DNA from: Lysinibacillus sp. KCTC 33748
Lineage (GTDB): Bacteria; Bacillota; Bacilli; Bacillales_A; Planococcaceae
Length of the DNA stretch: 64,000 nt
NCBI RefSeq assembly: GCF_002237755.1
Contig: NZ_MWSJ01000001.1
Location: 310,001 to 374,000 of the forward strand
Reading direction: 5' to 3'
The position numbers and the translations under genes were made by a program. Of the stretch, positions 38,143 to 47,932 are shown in pieces; the first letter of the stretch is position 1; every line of letters begins with the position of its first letter. The notes beneath the pieces are model-generated. The model searched no databases. It was not told where the DNA came from and was given only the letters and a program-made list of their open reading frames with translations.

Positions 38143-38280
38143 GCAACATCCGCTAAGAGAGTGACCAACATCACATTGGCCTAATATCTCCGGCGGATGT
38201 CACGGAATCGGAAAGGAAGTCTTTGTACAAGGACAAAGCCGATTCCGGACGCGACGCAATTATGCTGGGGCATAATTGCT
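38143..38280 (+). repeat. Repeat family B, full copy B3
   Basis: CTCCGGCGGATGTCACGG, GAATCGG ... CCGATTC stem with inner TTTGT ... ACAAAG, then GACGCAATTATGCTGGGGCATAATTG. Confidence 0.85.
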
Positions 38281-38283
38281 CTA

Positions 38284-38877
38284 TTAGGATTGTTCTTTAT
38301 TCATTTGTAATGCTTTCATAAAACGCGCAATTTTTTTATCTGTTGCCCGTTTTTCAATACCATATTGCTGTAGAAATTCGTCGAAGGTTGCATTTCCTTT
38401 TATTGCATCTTTTGATTCATATTCTACCTCATAATCATCGCACTGCAAATAGAAAGAATGATCGAATACTAGAAGGCCATCCTTATAAGGTATTTCGACA
38501 CGATCAGTTGTTAGTGAACCAAATACCTCCAATTTTTCCAAAGGGATGTTAAAGAGAGCTAGTCTTTTGGCTACTTCTTGGGCATAGAAATCTTCATTAG
38601 CAAGCATTTTCTCAGCTTGCTCAGCCGTTAATTCGTCAGTCGTCTCTAAGTGTGCATGCTCTGCATTTTTTTCTTTTAAAGTACACTCAAAGTATTTGTC
38701 GATTTGTCGAATACGAAGCCCGCTTTGGCGTTTCCGAATAGCTTGCGAAGGTGTGTCGAAATAATGATTTGTTTGACGATGAATAGCATTTTCAGAAATG
38801 TTGAATTCTTGCAGTAAATATTCGTATTGCTCTTTTGTTAAAAGATTTTTAAACTCTATTTCAATTTGTTGTGCCAT
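38284..38877 (-). CDS. yjbK: CYTH domain protein YjbK
   Basis: 197 aa protein of the CYTH/triphosphate tunnel metalloenzyme superfamily. The ExExK signature is EIEFKN (residues 4-9), and later Arg and Lys pairs (RIRQIDKYFECTLKEK) would line the tunnel. Members hydrolyse inorganic triphosphate or make cAMP; the substrate is not known for YjbK. ATG 38877 follows AGGTGAAC; an ATG three codons earlier is within reach but has no site. Position matches B. subtilis yjbK beside relQ. Confidence 0.85.
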   Translation of the reverse strand: MAQQIEIEFKNLLTKEQYEYLLQEFNISENAIHRQTNHYFDTPSQAIRKRQSGLRIRQIDKYFECTLKEKNAEHAHLETTDELTAEQAEKMLANEDFYAQEVAKRLALFNIPLEKLEVFGSLTTDRVEIPYKDGLLVFDHSFYLQCDDYEVEYESKDAIKGNATFDEFLQQYGIEKRATDKKIARFMKALQMNKEQS

Positions 38878-38929
38878 TATGTTCACCTGTTTATTTTAAT
38901 TTTTTTACTTGTGTTGATTAGGGGAAAGG

Positions 38930-39300
38930 TTCATCAGCATAGCATGGGGTTGATCTCCGTTCCGGCTGGGCGCTTTGTTGTTGCTGTCGCTTTGCTTTCG
39001 CACAGATAAAACATTTGTTGCTGCCGCTTCGCTTTCGCGCAGAGCTTCCTGGGGGCGTCCGATGAGCCGCTTCACTCGCGTTGCTCGCTGCAGGGTCTCG
39101 GGGCAACGGGAAAGCGTGAGTGCAACGTAGCGGCAGCAGCAGGATGTTGGTCACGAAGGCGTTATCACAGGACGTGATGCTTTTAGCCTTCGTTCTACTA
39201 TATCGCTAATCCCCAAGGAGTCGCCCAGCCTCCACTCCAATCAACTTATATGCATATCATATGTTTTAGTAAAAGGTCATACTAAAATTCCGATGATAGA
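38930..39300 (+). repeat. Repeat family A, long copy A6
   Basis: Left core GGTTGATCTCCGTTCCGGCT and GGGCGC, several GCTTTCGC blocks, GGGGCGTCCGATGAGCCGCTT, one GAAAGCG ... GCAGCAGCAGGATG unit, the CGAAGGC ... GCCTTCG hairpin and right core AAGGAGTCGCCCAG, CCTCCACTCCAATCAAC. Confidence 0.85.
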
Positions 39301-39307
39301 TAAAAAT

Positions 39308-39525
39308 TTTAGTATGGCTCATTACAATAGCATGGGGTGATTTCCGTTTCGCTTGGACCAACAAATGATTTCTGTACGAAAGCGTAGCGGTAGCAACAGC
39401 GTCGATGTTGGTCACGAAGGTGTTATCACAGGATGTAATGTTTTAGCCTTCGTTCCGCTATTGCTGATTCCAAAGGAGTCGCCCAGTCGGAACGGAAATC
39501 AACTACACGCTATAATAAAAAGTTT
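39308..39525 (+). repeat. Repeat family A, long copy A7
   Basis: A second copy in tandem with A6, between divergent yjbK and yjbL. Right end is the GTCGGAACGGAAATCAACTA type. CGAAGGTG ... AGCCTTCG nested hairpin is kept; the left core is worn (GGTGATTTCCGTTTCGCTTG). Confidence 0.8.
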
Positions 39526-39621
39526 CGTTCGTTATTTCATTGATTTAGTATTTACACACTGCAACTATTTACCCTCTATGCTAAAATAAGAGGAAGAGTA
39601 CGACGAAAAGGGGAACCGCGT

Positions 39622-40005
39622 GTGCGTAAAATTTATACAATAGAAACATTGAATTTTGAAAATGAAGAACTTCATTTTAGTTTAAACGACAATGAAGTAA
39701 ATTTACAGTTAAAACCTGCTGCACAATTAATTGCAGATTCTGATGACTTTGCGTTTATTTATTTACTTGATGCAGGAGAGGATTATCATTACTTGCGTTT
39801 TCCGCCGAGTAGTTGGGATCAGCTTGTACATATTTTGCAAAAAGGGAAAAACCCAAAGCTACAACTAGGTGAAGAAGTACTTGAGCTTACAAATTTTTAC
39901 GATGAATTGGAAATGCTCGTGTATAATATTGAAGGAAATTACAATTATGGGGCGGAATTTGTCCAAGCGGTGGAACAACACTTCGAGAAAATTCTAGCTG
40001 AATAA
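39622..40005 (+). CDS. yjbL: YjbL family protein (UPF0738)
   Basis: 127 aa soluble acidic protein. Length, place before relQ and stretches such as LNDNEVNLQLKPAAQLIADSDDFAFIYLLD match UPF0738. Function is unknown. GTG start after AAAAGGGGAACC. The promoter must lie between repeat A7 and 39600. Confidence 0.8.
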   Translation: MRKIYTIETLNFENEELHFSLNDNEVNLQLKPAAQLIADSDDFAFIYLLDAGEDYHYLRFPPSSWDQLVHILQKGKNPKLQLGEEVLELTNFYDELEMLVYNIEGNYNYGAEFVQAVEQHFEKILAE

Positions 40006-40067
40006 AAAGACAAAACGAACAGACGGTGTTGGTTTTGTTCGATACCGAATGTCGGGAGGTTTTTGCG

Positions 40068-40739
40068 ATGGGGCAATGGGAAATATTTTTAAGTCCTTAT
40101 AAACAAGCAGTAGATGAGTTAAAAGTAAAATTAAAGGGTATGCGTTCACAGTTTGGTATTGTTAATGCAAATTCACCAATTGAATTTGTGACAGGACGTG
40201 TAAAGCCTTTAGCAAGTATATATGATAAAACACTAGAAAAAGGACTTTCCTTTGAGCCTTCTAAACAGCTAGGTGACGAGCTAGGCGATATCGCAGGTTT
40301 ACGTATTATGTGTCAATTTGTAGATGATATATCGACAGTTACAGAACTAATACGGCAACGTAAAGATATGCGTGTAGTGGAAGAGCGTGACTATATTACA
40401 CATAATAAGCCAAGTGGCTACCGCTCATATCATATGATTGTGGAGTATCCTGTAGAGACGATACAGGGGAAAAAAGTGGTATTAGCTGAAATACAAATAA
40501 GAACACTAGCCATGAATTTTTGGGCATCTATTGAGCATTCTTTAAATTATAAATATAAAGGTATGTTCCCTGAGGAAATTAAAAATCGCCTTCAAAGTGC
40601 AGCAGAGGCCGCTTTCCGATTAGATGAGGAAATGTCGTCCATTCGTAGTGAGATACAAGAAGCGCAGGCTTATTTCAGTGAATATAAAGAAGCATCGAAT
40701 CCTAATTTACTATCGGAGAAGGAGCGTGACTCAAAATGA
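40068..40739 (+). CDS. relQ: Small alarmone synthetase RelQ (SasB)
   Basis: 223 aa (p)ppGpp synthetase without a hydrolase domain. RelA_SpoT signatures are [31 protein letters not shown] and [28 protein letters not shown] 40068 follows CGGGAGGT; the frame extends to 40026 without a site. It overlaps nadF by four bases, the same arrangement as yjbM-nadF in B. subtilis. A homotetramer regulated by pppGpp is known for the family. Confidence 0.93.
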   Translation: MGQWEIFLSPYKQAVDELKVKLKGMRSQFGIVNANSPIEFVTGRVKPLASIYDKTLEKGLSFEPSKQLGDELGDIAGLRIMCQFVDDISTVTELIRQRKDMRVVEERDYITHNKPSGYRSYHMIVEYPVETIQGKKVVLAEIQIRTLAMNFWASIEHSLNYKYKGMFPEEIKNRLQSAAEAAFRLDEEMSSIRSEIQEAQAYFSEYKEASNPNLLSEKERDSK

Positions 40740-41530
40740 AATTTTCCATTCAATCACGTAGAGATGCACAGTCGAACGAATTAATGGAGCTAGCCAGAAC
40801 GTATTTGCAGGATTTTGGGTTAACTTATGATGAAGAGGCTCCTGAAATCGTAATCTCTATTGGGGGAGATGGCACTTTACTACATGCCTTTCATCGATAT
40901 GCTCATTTGCTAGATCAGGTCGCCTTCGTAGGTATTCATACGGGACATTTAGGATTTTATGCCGATTGGAAGCCATCTGAATTAGAAAAGCTTGTTTTAT
41001 CCATTGCGAAAAAGGACTTTAACGTTGTGGAATATCCTCTACTAGAGGTAAAGGTGGAGCATCATAATGCGGAATCCAATACGTATTTAGCGTTAAATGA
41101 AGCAACTGTGAAATCACCTGATGTCACGCTTGTAATGGATGTAGAATTAAATGGTAATCAGTTTGAACGTTTCCGTGGAGACGGACTATGTGTATCAACG
41201 CCTTCTGGTAGTACAGCTTATAATAAAGCCCTCGGTGGAGCAATTATTCATCCGACTTTAGCGGCACTCCAAATTACTGAGATAGCATCTATCAATAACC
41301 GTGTCTTCCGTACAGTTGGTTCACCACTCATATTACCAGCACACCATCATTGTGTTTTACGTCCAGTCAATGAACAAAACTTTAATATGACAGTTGATCA
41401 TTTACAAGTCACGCAAGGTGATGTGAAGTCGATTGCATTTAATGTAGCAACTGAAAGAGTGCGTTTTGCACGTTTCCGTCCATTCCCATTCTGGGAACGA
41501 GTGCATGAATCATTCGTGGCCAATGAGTAA
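40736..41530 (+). CDS. nadF: NAD kinase NadF
   Basis: 264 aa ATP-NAD kinase that makes NADP+. [10 protein letters not shown] is the catalytic glycine-rich loop, and NEATVKSPD and [15 protein letters not shown] are family motifs. It starts within the relQ stop (ATGA) and overlaps the following pseudouridine synthase. Confidence 0.95.
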   Translation: MKFSIQSRRDAQSNELMELARTYLQDFGLTYDEEAPEIVISIGGDGTLLHAFHRYAHLLDQVAFVGIHTGHLGFYADWKPSELEKLVLSIAKKDFNVVEYPLLEVKVEHHNAESNTYLALNEATVKSPDVTLVMDVELNGNQFERFRGDGLCVSTPSGSTAYNKALGGAIIHPTLAALQITEIASINNRVFRTVGSPLILPAHHHCVLRPVNEQNFNMTVDHLQVTQGDVKSIAFNVATERVRFARFRPFPFWERVHESFVANE

Positions 41531-42440
41531 AATGGATACAAGATTTACACTGCATTTTATAGCGGAAAAGGAAGGCCAACTACTTAGGGAGGCCTTAGCT
41601 GAATGGCGCATCTCCAAGCGAGCTTTAACGGCTATTAAATTTGATGGAGGCTTACTGACAGTAAATGATGTCGAACGCAATGTTCGACATCCTCTTCACG
41701 TTGGCGATCGAGTTGAAGTTACATTCCCTCCTGAAGAAAAAAGTGAGGGGCTTGCTGTTGAACATGGTGAACTTTCTATTATTTACGAAGATGAAGCAAT
41801 TTTAGTGCTTAATAAGCCAGCACATCAAAGTACGATTCCTTCGCGTGAGCATCCAACACATAGCGTAGCGAATCTAGTGTGTGGTCATTTTCAACAGCAA
41901 GGTTTAGCATCAACGGCTCATATCGTCACGAGACTTGACCGTGATACTTCTGGCTTGCTATGCATTGCCAAACATGCTCATATTCATCATTTAGCGGGAC
42001 TTGCACAACGTAGCGGAGAAATTTCTCGACAATATGAAGCCATTGTACATGGACATGTGGCACGAGATGTACGATCAATTATTGCTCCTATTGGACGCAA
42101 GGAGACGAGCATTATTGAGCGTGAGGTGCGTGAGGACGGTCAATTTGCACATACAGATGTGACAATATTAAGGCACTTTTATTTACAGGGTGAACCGATG
42201 ACACATATACAACTAAAGTTGCACACAGGGCGAACACATCAAATTCGTGTGCATATGGCCTATGTGGGACATCCACTTGTTGGAGATGAACTTTATGGTG
42301 GAAGTCGTGATCATATAAATAGACAAGCATTACATTGTGTGTCCTTAAAGATGCTTCATCCTTTGACAGGTGAGAGGTTACAATTTACAAGTAACGTAAA
42401 TGAAGATATGCAGCAATTATTGATTGACTCTTTAGTTTGA
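41523..42440 (+). CDS. RluD-type pseudouridine synthase (YjbO-like)
   Basis: 305 aa RluA/RluD family enzyme. The N-terminal S4-like part has [20 protein letters not shown], and the catalytic Asp is in [43 protein letters not shown] is typical. Start is uncertain: ATG 41523 and ATG 41532 both overlap or abut the nadF stop and have weak sites; an upstream ATG at 41505 is also possible. Target is likely 23S rRNA or tRNA uridine (not decided). The operon yjbL-relQ-nadF-yjbO ends here. Confidence 0.87.
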   Translation: MSKMDTRFTLHFIAEKEGQLLREALAEWRISKRALTAIKFDGGLLTVNDVERNVRHPLHVGDRVEVTFPPEEKSEGLAVEHGELSIIYEDEAILVLNKPAHQSTIPSREHPTHSVANLVCGHFQQQGLASTAHIVTRLDRDTSGLLCIAKHAHIHHLAGLAQRSGEISRQYEAIVHGHVARDVRSIIAPIGRKETSIIEREVREDGQFAHTDVTILRHFYLQGEPMTHIQLKLHTGRTHQIRVHMAYVGHPLVGDELYGGSRDHINRQALHCVSLKMLHPLTGERLQFTSNVNEDMQQLLIDSLV

Positions 42441-42508
42441 AGTTTATTTCTTCAATCCTCTTTTATTCCCGAAGTGTGAAACCTATTACTGAATCATGTT
42501 ATATATTT

Positions 42509-42545
42509 AAGGAGATGTTCGCACAAACGGGCATCTCTTTATCAT
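42509..42545 (+). terminator. Terminator after the pseudouridine synthase gene
   Basis: GAGATG-TTCGCACAAACGGG-CATCTC hairpin then TTTATC. Confidence 0.65.
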
Positions 42546-42615
42546 TTTATAAGTTATCTTAAAAACATCGTAACAGAACAAAAAGCGATTTGTAGGGTAT
42601 AGTAGAGTAGAGGAT

Positions 42616-42888
42616 TTACCATAACGAGTGGTTGATTTCCGTTCCGACTGGGCGCTTTGCTGCTGCCGCTTCGCTTTCGCGGCAGCAGAGGGTTTTGATT
42701 GTGCGAAAGCGCAGCGACAGTAACAACAACAGCACCGATGTTGGTCACGAAGGCGTTATCACAGGATGTGATGCTTTTAGCCTCCGTCCTCTATCGCTGA
42801 TCCCCAAGGAGTTGCCCAGTCGGAACGAAGATCAACTATTTATGGCATACGGTTAATAAATGTCATCTCCAACTTTTGGTGAGGAGCT
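42616..42888 (+). repeat. Repeat family A, long copy A8
   Basis: Ends TTACCATAACGAGTGG and CCAACTTTTGGTGAGGAG. Left core GGTTGATTTCCGTTCCGACT, GGGCGC, GCTTTCGC/GCGAAAGCG middle, CGAAGGCG ... AGCCTCCG hairpin, right core AAGGAGTTGCCCAGTCGG and AACGAAGATCAAC. Upstream of mgtE. Confidence 0.85.
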
Positions 42889-43083
42889 AGTTTTTATTCA
42901 GTAAAGGTGAAAAACGGAAACTTTTATCTACAGATTTATCCAATTAGATTGCGGAGATGTTGTAGGATGCTATGTAGTAAAAAAAGGGTTTGCAGAAAAG
43001 GCATCATACGCTCTATTATATAAAAGGTAGATTTACGGAATTGCCCGTATTAATGATTTAATGCTCGGAAGGAGGGGACAAGC

Positions 43084-44460
43084 ATGATAGAGGAAAGAAA
43101 TGAAAGGGATGATGTGCAATTCGACGAGGCTCGTTTGCGAGAAATGCTCGAAGCACATGATATAAACGCATTCCGCGATGAGTTTTTAGAGCTTCATCCA
43201 TATGATCAGGCAACGTTTTATGAGAAGGTGGAGCCTGATATACGAAAGACCATCTATTCGTTCTTGTCTCCGGCGGAAATGGCTGATATTTTTGAGGCAA
43301 TCGAAATAGATGATGATGAATACACAGCGTATCTGGCTGAGATGGATCCTTCATATGGTGCAGAAATGCTTTCTCATATGTACGCAGATGATGCAGCAGA
43401 CGTTTTAAATGAATTGGATACGGAACAACGTGAAAGCTATTTAGGCATGATGGATGAGGAAACAGCTGAAGAGATTAATGAGCTTTTAAGATATGACGAA
43501 GGCACAGCTGGTTCTATCATGACGACTGAATATGTAGCGATACCAGAAAATTCTACTGTTCGTTCAGCGATGGCGATTTTACGAAAAGAAGCACCGGATG
43601 CTGAAACCATTTATTATATTTTTGTCGTGGATGAAGCACATCGATTAACAGGTGTTATTTCGCTTCGTGATTTAATCATTGCGGATGAAGATACTCGTAT
43701 ACGCTCGATTATGAATGAACGTGTTGTGATGGTGCACGCGGGGGATGACCAAGAAGAGGTTGCCCAAATTATGAAGGACTATAACTTCTTAGCTACACCA
43801 GTTATTGACGATAAGGGTGAATTACTAGGGATTATTACAGTCGACGATATTATCGACGTTATTGATGAAGAAGCATCGGAGGATTACTCTAAATTAGCGG
43901 GTATTTCCGATATGGATAAATTTGATACAACCTCGTTCCAAGCGGCTAAAAAACGTTTACCATGGCTTGTCATATTATTATTTTTAGGGATGTTGACAGC
44001 AAATTTGATGGGACAGTTTGAGGCAACGTTAGAACAGGTAGCGTTACTCGCGGTGTTTATCCCTCTTATTTCAGGTACTTCTGGAAATAGTGGAACACAG
44101 GCATTAGCGGTAGCTATTCGAGGAATTGCAACAGGAGATGTTGAAGAACATAGCAAGTTAAAATTACTCCTACGTGAAGCAGGCACGGGTTTAATGTCTG
44201 GAATTGTTTGTGGGCTGATTGTGATCGGCATCGTCTATATTTGGAAACAAGAGCTTATTCTTGGAATGCTAGTAGGAGCAGCGCTGTGTGGTTCAATTTT
44301 AGTAGCAACACTTGCAGGTTCTTTCATTCCATTGCTTATGCATCGCATGAAAATTGATCCAGCTGTTGCATCAGGTCCATTTATTACAACATTAAATGAT
44401 ATTACAAGTATTTTAATTTACTTAGGTTTGGCGACAACATTCATAAGCAAAATAGGCTGA
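43084..44460 (+). CDS. mgtE: Magnesium transporter MgtE
   Basis: 458 aa Mg2+ channel-like importer with N-terminal MgtE_N superhelix (about 20-135), a CBS pair (about 140-270, Mg2+ sensor), a linker helix and five membrane segments (about 295-455). The pore signature is PLISGTSGNSGTQALAVAIRGIATG. RBS GGAAGGAGGGGAC. No M-box (ykoK) leader pattern is visible in the 190 bp upstream. Confidence 0.95.
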   Translation: MIEERNERDDVQFDEARLREMLEAHDINAFRDEFLELHPYDQATFYEKVEPDIRKTIYSFLSPAEMADIFEAIEIDDDEYTAYLAEMDPSYGAEMLSHMYADDAADVLNELDTEQRESYLGMMDEETAEEINELLRYDEGTAGSIMTTEYVAIPENSTVRSAMAILRKEAPDAETIYYIFVVDEAHRLTGVISLRDLIIADEDTRIRSIMNERVVMVHAGDDQEEVAQIMKDYNFLATPVIDDKGELLGIITVDDIIDVIDEEASEDYSKLAGISDMDKFDTTSFQAAKKRLPWLVILLFLGMLTANLMGQFEATLEQVALLAVFIPLISGTSGNSGTQALAVAIRGIATGDVEEHSKLKLLLREAGTGLMSGIVCGLIVIGIVYIWKQELILGMLVGAALCGSILVATLAGSFIPLLMHRMKIDPAVASGPFITTLNDITSILIYLGLATTFISKIG

Positions 44461-44513
44461 GAACCAATTTTCTTCCTTTCGCATATTGTATGAAAAAAAG
44501 GGAAGTGAGTAAT

Positions 44514-44918
44514 GTGGGTCAAGAGCCACGCTTATTTATAAAGTCACCATCCTATTTTCTGAATATTTCTAAGGCACTACATGAACTTGATTTGGATGAA
44601 AGTACGTCAGTGTATCTAAAGGACGGCTATTTCAATGAACAGACAATTGAAGAAAAAGAAGAAGAAGTGGTTGAAGAATTACAAATAGATCCGTATTTAC
44701 TAAAGCAACTTCAATTTTTAGAAAAGCCATTTCGGCAAAAAGCTTATCAACCGTTAGTCGTAAGTTTAAAGGATGGCCGAAATTTACGAGGTAGTGCGTC
44801 TAATGTAGAGACGGATTCATTGATGCTTACTTCTTTTGAATTAAAGACACAAGAAATTATTTATTTTGAGGACATAGAACAAGTATTATGGCGAGGTAAA
44901 CAATTACCTACTTTATGA
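44514..44918 (+). CDS. CotO-like spore coat protein
   Basis: 134 aa acidic protein with a charged middle (EEKEEEVVEELQ) and a C-terminal Sm-like beta domain (PLVVSLKDGRNLRGSASNVETDSLMLTSFELKTQEIIYFEDIEQVLW). This ending and the convergent cotZ neighbour match CotO, which lies next to cotZ in B. subtilis and links coat layers. GTG 44514 follows GGGAAGTGAG; ATG 44490 has no site. The assignment is by layout and resemblance and is moderately sure. Confidence 0.6.
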   Translation: MGQEPRLFIKSPSYFLNISKALHELDLDESTSVYLKDGYFNEQTIEEKEEEVVEELQIDPYLLKQLQFLEKPFRQKAYQPLVVSLKDGRNLRGSASNVETDSLMLTSFELKTQEIIYFEDIEQVLWRGKQLPTL

Positions 44919-44956
44919 AAAAAGTGTACAGCAGAGGATGCTGTACACTTTTTTTT
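44916..44956. terminator. Bidirectional terminator between cotO-like gene and cotZ
   Basis: AAAAAAGTGTACAGC ... GCTGTACACTTTTTT perfect stem. Confidence 0.93.
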
Positions 44957-44984
44957 ATGTGTAGTGTGTCAAAGGAGAAAAAGA

Positions 44985-45509
44985 TTATTCACAAATCCCT
45001 AAGTCTACATCAGCAATACATTGTACAGCACAGAAGCACGATAAATCTACAGTGATACAGCTCTCAGTGGAATTCCAATCATCTACTTTGCATATTTTTT
45101 TCATGTTGACACAGCAGCCATCTCGACTTAATAGATCGACTGTACTTTCACTGGAGTCAAATGAACATAAAGGTTCTAAAACACGCAAGGTAGCGCAGCA
45201 CTCATCAAACATATCTTCTACACGGAAAAATACGGATGTACATATACATGGATCTGCTGTTGGAGAACTGAAAAATGCTTTAAAAGGAGTACCATCTTTT
45301 GTAATTAACATAAATACACGTGTATCTGCATGAGAGCGTGCTGGACTTACGATGCCTCCCAGTGGTTCTAGGAAACAGTTAGCTGTACATGGTTGACATT
45401 CTTCTCTCACCGCTTGATTCTGAATGTCTAAAATAGCGCGTACTACGTCACAAACGCAGCCTGCTGAATGGATTGGTCCAATAGGATTTGTTGGCTTGCC
45501 ACAACCCAT
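44985..45509 (-). CDS. cotZ: Spore outer coat/crust protein CotZ (CotY/CotZ/ExsY family)
   Basis: 174 aa Cys-rich protein with about 20 cysteines. Family core: CVCDVVRAILDIQ near the N-terminus, CFLEPLGGIVSPARSHADTRVFMLITKDGTPFKAFF, CTSVFFRVEDM and CCATLRVLEPL. Members form crosslinked hexagonal lattices in the spore crust or exosporium. RBS AAAGGAGGTGAC is perfect. CATATTGTA (45540-45548, minus strand) fits the SigmaK -10 CATANNNTA; a matching -35 AC is not clear. Confidence 0.93.
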   Translation of the reverse strand: MGCGKPTNPIGPIHSAGCVCDVVRAILDIQNQAVREECQPCTANCFLEPLGGIVSPARSHADTRVFMLITKDGTPFKAFFSSPTADPCICTSVFFRVEDMFDECCATLRVLEPLCSFDSSESTVDLLSRDGCCVNMKKICKVDDWNSTESCITVDLSCFCAVQCIADVDLGICE

Positions 45510-45539
45510 ATTGTCACCTCCTTTCCTTGTTACTACTTC

Positions 45540-45548
45540 TACAATATG
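45540..45548 (-). promoter_or_regulatory. Possible SigmaK -10 for cotZ
   Basis: Minus strand CATATTGTA, about 30 bp upstream of the ATG. Late mother-cell expression fits the product. The -35 AC element is not convincing. Confidence 0.45.
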
Positions 45549-45642
45549 TACTTAAGAAAAATGGACTCGGGCCTTTGTATATATAGTTAAATGAATAGTT
45601 TTTTTATGGTTGGAGAAACTTTAAAGAAAAGGAGGGTAAAAC

Positions 45643-46047
45643 TTGAAGCTATTAGGAATGATGTTACCTCTATTAGTCAGTTTATCGCTTTTAAGTGGGT
45701 GCGGTGAAAAAGAAAAATTTATTGTCTACGGTTCACCGGAAAATGAAAAAGAAGTTGAATCCATATTAAAAGAGCAGAAATATGTAGACAAAACAACGGT
45801 TATCCAATACGACAATAGTATGCTTGTAGCAGTGCAAATTAAACCATGGGATAAATGGAAAAAGGCTAAATTAGAGAAAAAGTTGCAAAAGAAATTTGAT
45901 GAAAAATATCCAAATAAAAAGGTTTTTGTCTCAACCGATTATAAAATATTTTATGAAGCCAATAAAATAAAAAGGGATCAAGTTGAAGATAATAAACTGA
46001 AAGATAAAATTAACGAATTGAAAAAGCTAGCAAAGGAGAAAGCATAG
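45643..46047 (+). CDS. YhcN/YlaJ-like spore lipoprotein
   Basis: 134 aa lipoprotein with a signal peptide ending in lipobox LLSG-Cys20. A Lys/Glu-rich, partly coiled C-terminus follows. Heading a spoVAC-AD-AE operon, it resembles the YhcN/YlaJ family lipoproteins found in extra spoVA operons of spore formers. TTG start follows AAAGGAGGG. It overlaps the next gene. It probably sits at the inner spore membrane. Confidence 0.7.
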   Translation: MKLLGMMLPLLVSLSLLSGCGEKEKFIVYGSPENEKEVESILKEQKYVDKTTVIQYDNSMLVAVQIKPWDKWKKAKLEKKLQKKFDEKYPNKKVFVSTDYKIFYEANKIKRDQVEDNKLKDKINELKKLAKEKA

Positions 46048-46502
46048 TGGAAAAAGAACAATACCATCAATTAGAACAGAATGTCACGCCGAAACCGCCT
46101 TATTTTAAAAATGTTGCAAAGGCATTTTTTGTAGGTGGACTTATTTGTACAATCGGACAGGCCGTTTCACTTTTTTATATCATTTTCTTTAATTTTACTG
46201 AAGAGACAGCTGGAAATCCAACAGTTGCAACAATGGTGTTCTTTGCCATGATTTTAACAGGTTTTGGCTTATATAAGAAGATTGGTCAATTTGCTGGAGC
46301 TGGATCAGCTGTGCCTGTTACGGGGTTTGGTAATGCTGTTATTTCTGCTGCCATCGAGCACAGATCTGAAGGATTAGTACTTGGTGTTGGTGGGAATATA
46401 TTCAAATTAGCTGGGTCCGTTGTATTATTTGGTGTTGTCTCCGCTTTTTTTGTTGGACTTATTAAATACATTCTCGTAACGCTAGGAGTGGTTTCATGGT
46501 AA
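46047..46502 (+). CDS. spoVAC: Stage V sporulation protein SpoVAC
   Basis: 151 aa membrane protein with four hydrophobic segments and the typical GLYKKIGQFAGAGSAVPVTGFGNAVISAAIEHRSEG core. It is part of the SpoVA channel that moves dipicolinic acid into the forespore and out at germination; SpoVAC behaves as a mechanosensitive channel in B. subtilis. GTG start overlaps the lipoprotein stop, and spoVAD overlaps its end. Confidence 0.95.
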   Translation: MEKEQYHQLEQNVTPKPPYFKNVAKAFFVGGLICTIGQAVSLFYIIFFNFTEETAGNPTVATMVFFAMILTGFGLYKKIGQFAGAGSAVPVTGFGNAVISAAIEHRSEGLVLGVGGNIFKLAGSVVLFGVVSAFFVGLIKYILVTLGVVSW

Positions 46503-47491
46503 TTATCTTTCAATCGAAGCCATCCATAATAGCAGCAGGTGTAGTCGCAGGTCCACTAGAGAAACGAAGTATATTTAGTCAACACTTTGATGCGACCTAT
46601 GATGATGAACGTTGGCAAATGAAAACAAATGAACAAGGTCATCGAAAAATGGTGGAAGAGGCCTGTGAATTTGCCATGAAAAAAGCGGGCGTAAAAAATA
46701 AGGACATTGATTACTTTATGGGCGGCGATTTAGTAAATCAAATGACACCGACCAATTTTGCAGCTAGAGACTTAGAAATTCCTTTTATTGGACTCTTCTC
46801 AGCATGTGCTACCTCTATATCTTCAGTAATCGTTGCGAGCCTTTTAACTGAGGCAGGTGCCGCAAACTTTTCGCTCGCTGGTGCATCCAGCCAACACAAT
46901 GCGGTTGAGCGACAATTCCGTTATCCAATCGATTATGGTTCACAAAAGCCCCAAACTGCTCAATGGACGGTAACGGCTGCTGGATATGCTCTAATTGGTA
47001 AACATCAAGAGGAATACCCTTCTATTGAAGCAGCAACTGTTGGAAAATCAGTTGATTATGGTATGGATGATCCATTTCACATGGGTGCAGCGATGGCACC
47101 AGCCGCTTTTCAGACGATTCAATCACATTTAGAGCAACGTAATCAAAAAATTTACCACTATGATTTAATTTTAACAGGTGATTTGGGTCAACTTGGCTTA
47201 AAACTTTTAAAAGGCATGTTTGTTGAAAATGGCATCAAAAGTGAGGATTTAAAACCTTTACGTGATGCAGGTGCCGAGTTTTATGGACAGGATGAGGCAT
47301 TTCAATCCGGTGCAAGTGGTGCAGGTTGTTCAGCAGCTGTTTTTTTTAGTTATGTAATTCAACAGATGCGAGCAGGTACTTATAAACGAGTTCTTCTTGT
47401 AGCGACAGGAGCATTACTGTCTCCGCTTACTTTTCAACAGGGCGAGACGATTCCATGTACGGCACACGCGATTGAAATTACAATGAAATGA
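46496..47491 (+). CDS. spoVAD: Stage V sporulation protein SpoVAD
   Basis: 331 aa thiolase-fold protein that binds dipicolinic acid on the outer face of the inner spore membrane. [38 protein letters not shown] and DLGQLG are family marks. Seven-base overlap with spoVAC. ATG or GTG near 46496. Confidence 0.95.
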   Translation: MVIIFQSKPSIIAAGVVAGPLEKRSIFSQHFDATYDDERWQMKTNEQGHRKMVEEACEFAMKKAGVKNKDIDYFMGGDLVNQMTPTNFAARDLEIPFIGLFSACATSISSVIVASLLTEAGAANFSLAGASSQHNAVERQFRYPIDYGSQKPQTAQWTVTAAGYALIGKHQEEYPSIEAATVGKSVDYGMDDPFHMGAAMAPAAFQTIQSHLEQRNQKIYHYDLILTGDLGQLGLKLLKGMFVENGIKSEDLKPLRDAGAEFYGQDEAFQSGASGAGCSAAVFFSYVIQQMRAGTYKRVLLVATGALLSPLTFQQGETIPCTAHAIEITMK

Positions 47492-47501
47492 GGTAAAAGC
47501 T

Positions 47502-47867
47502 ATGGTAATGACATTTGTATTTGCATTTATTGTAGGTGGCATTATTTGTGCCATCGGTCAATTACTAATGGATGTTGGAAAATTAACGCCAGGACATACA
47601 TTGAGTACTCTAGTCGTAATTGGTGCAATTCTAGACGGAATGGGCTTGTATGAGCCTCTCATTAATTTTGCAGGTGCTGGTGCAACAGTTCCTATTACGT
47701 CCTTTGGAAATTCTTTAACGCATGGTGCGCTTGCTGAGGCAGAAAGGCATGGGCTTGTAGGCGTGTTGACTGGGATGTTTGAAGTAACCAGCTCAGGAAT
47801 CAGTGCTGCCATTGTCTTTGGCTTTATCGGAGCATTACTTTTTAAACCAAAAGGAAATGTTGACTAG
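47502..47867 (+). CDS. spoVAE: Stage V sporulation protein SpoVAE (SpoVAEb)
   Basis: 121 aa membrane protein with three to four segments and the core [47 protein letters not shown], paralogous to SpoVAC. It completes the AC-AD-AEb core set. spoVAA, spoVAB, spoVAEa and spoVAF are absent here, as in secondary spoVA operons. Confidence 0.94.
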   Translation: MVMTFVFAFIVGGIICAIGQLLMDVGKLTPGHTLSTLVVIGAILDGMGLYEPLINFAGAGATVPITSFGNSLTHGALAEAERHGLVGVLTGMFEVTSSGISAAIVFGFIGALLFKPKGNVD

Positions 47868-47870
47868 ACG

Positions 47871-47932
47871 AATACCCCACCCATTTTTACAACCAAAACA
47901 TATTATAGGTTGTAGAAGGGAGGGGTATTTTT
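47871..47932 (+). terminator. Terminator after spoVAE that contains the next RBS
   Basis: AATACCCCACCC ... GGGAGGGGTATT plus inner ACAACC ... GGTTGT, then TTTTT. The right arm is also the Shine-Dalgarno of the 58 aa gene starting at 47933. Confidence 0.75.

Noticed and set aside
42900-43083. M-box (Mg2+) riboswitch upstream of mgtE
   Set aside because: None of the conserved ykoK-leader motifs can be read, and no terminator follows them.
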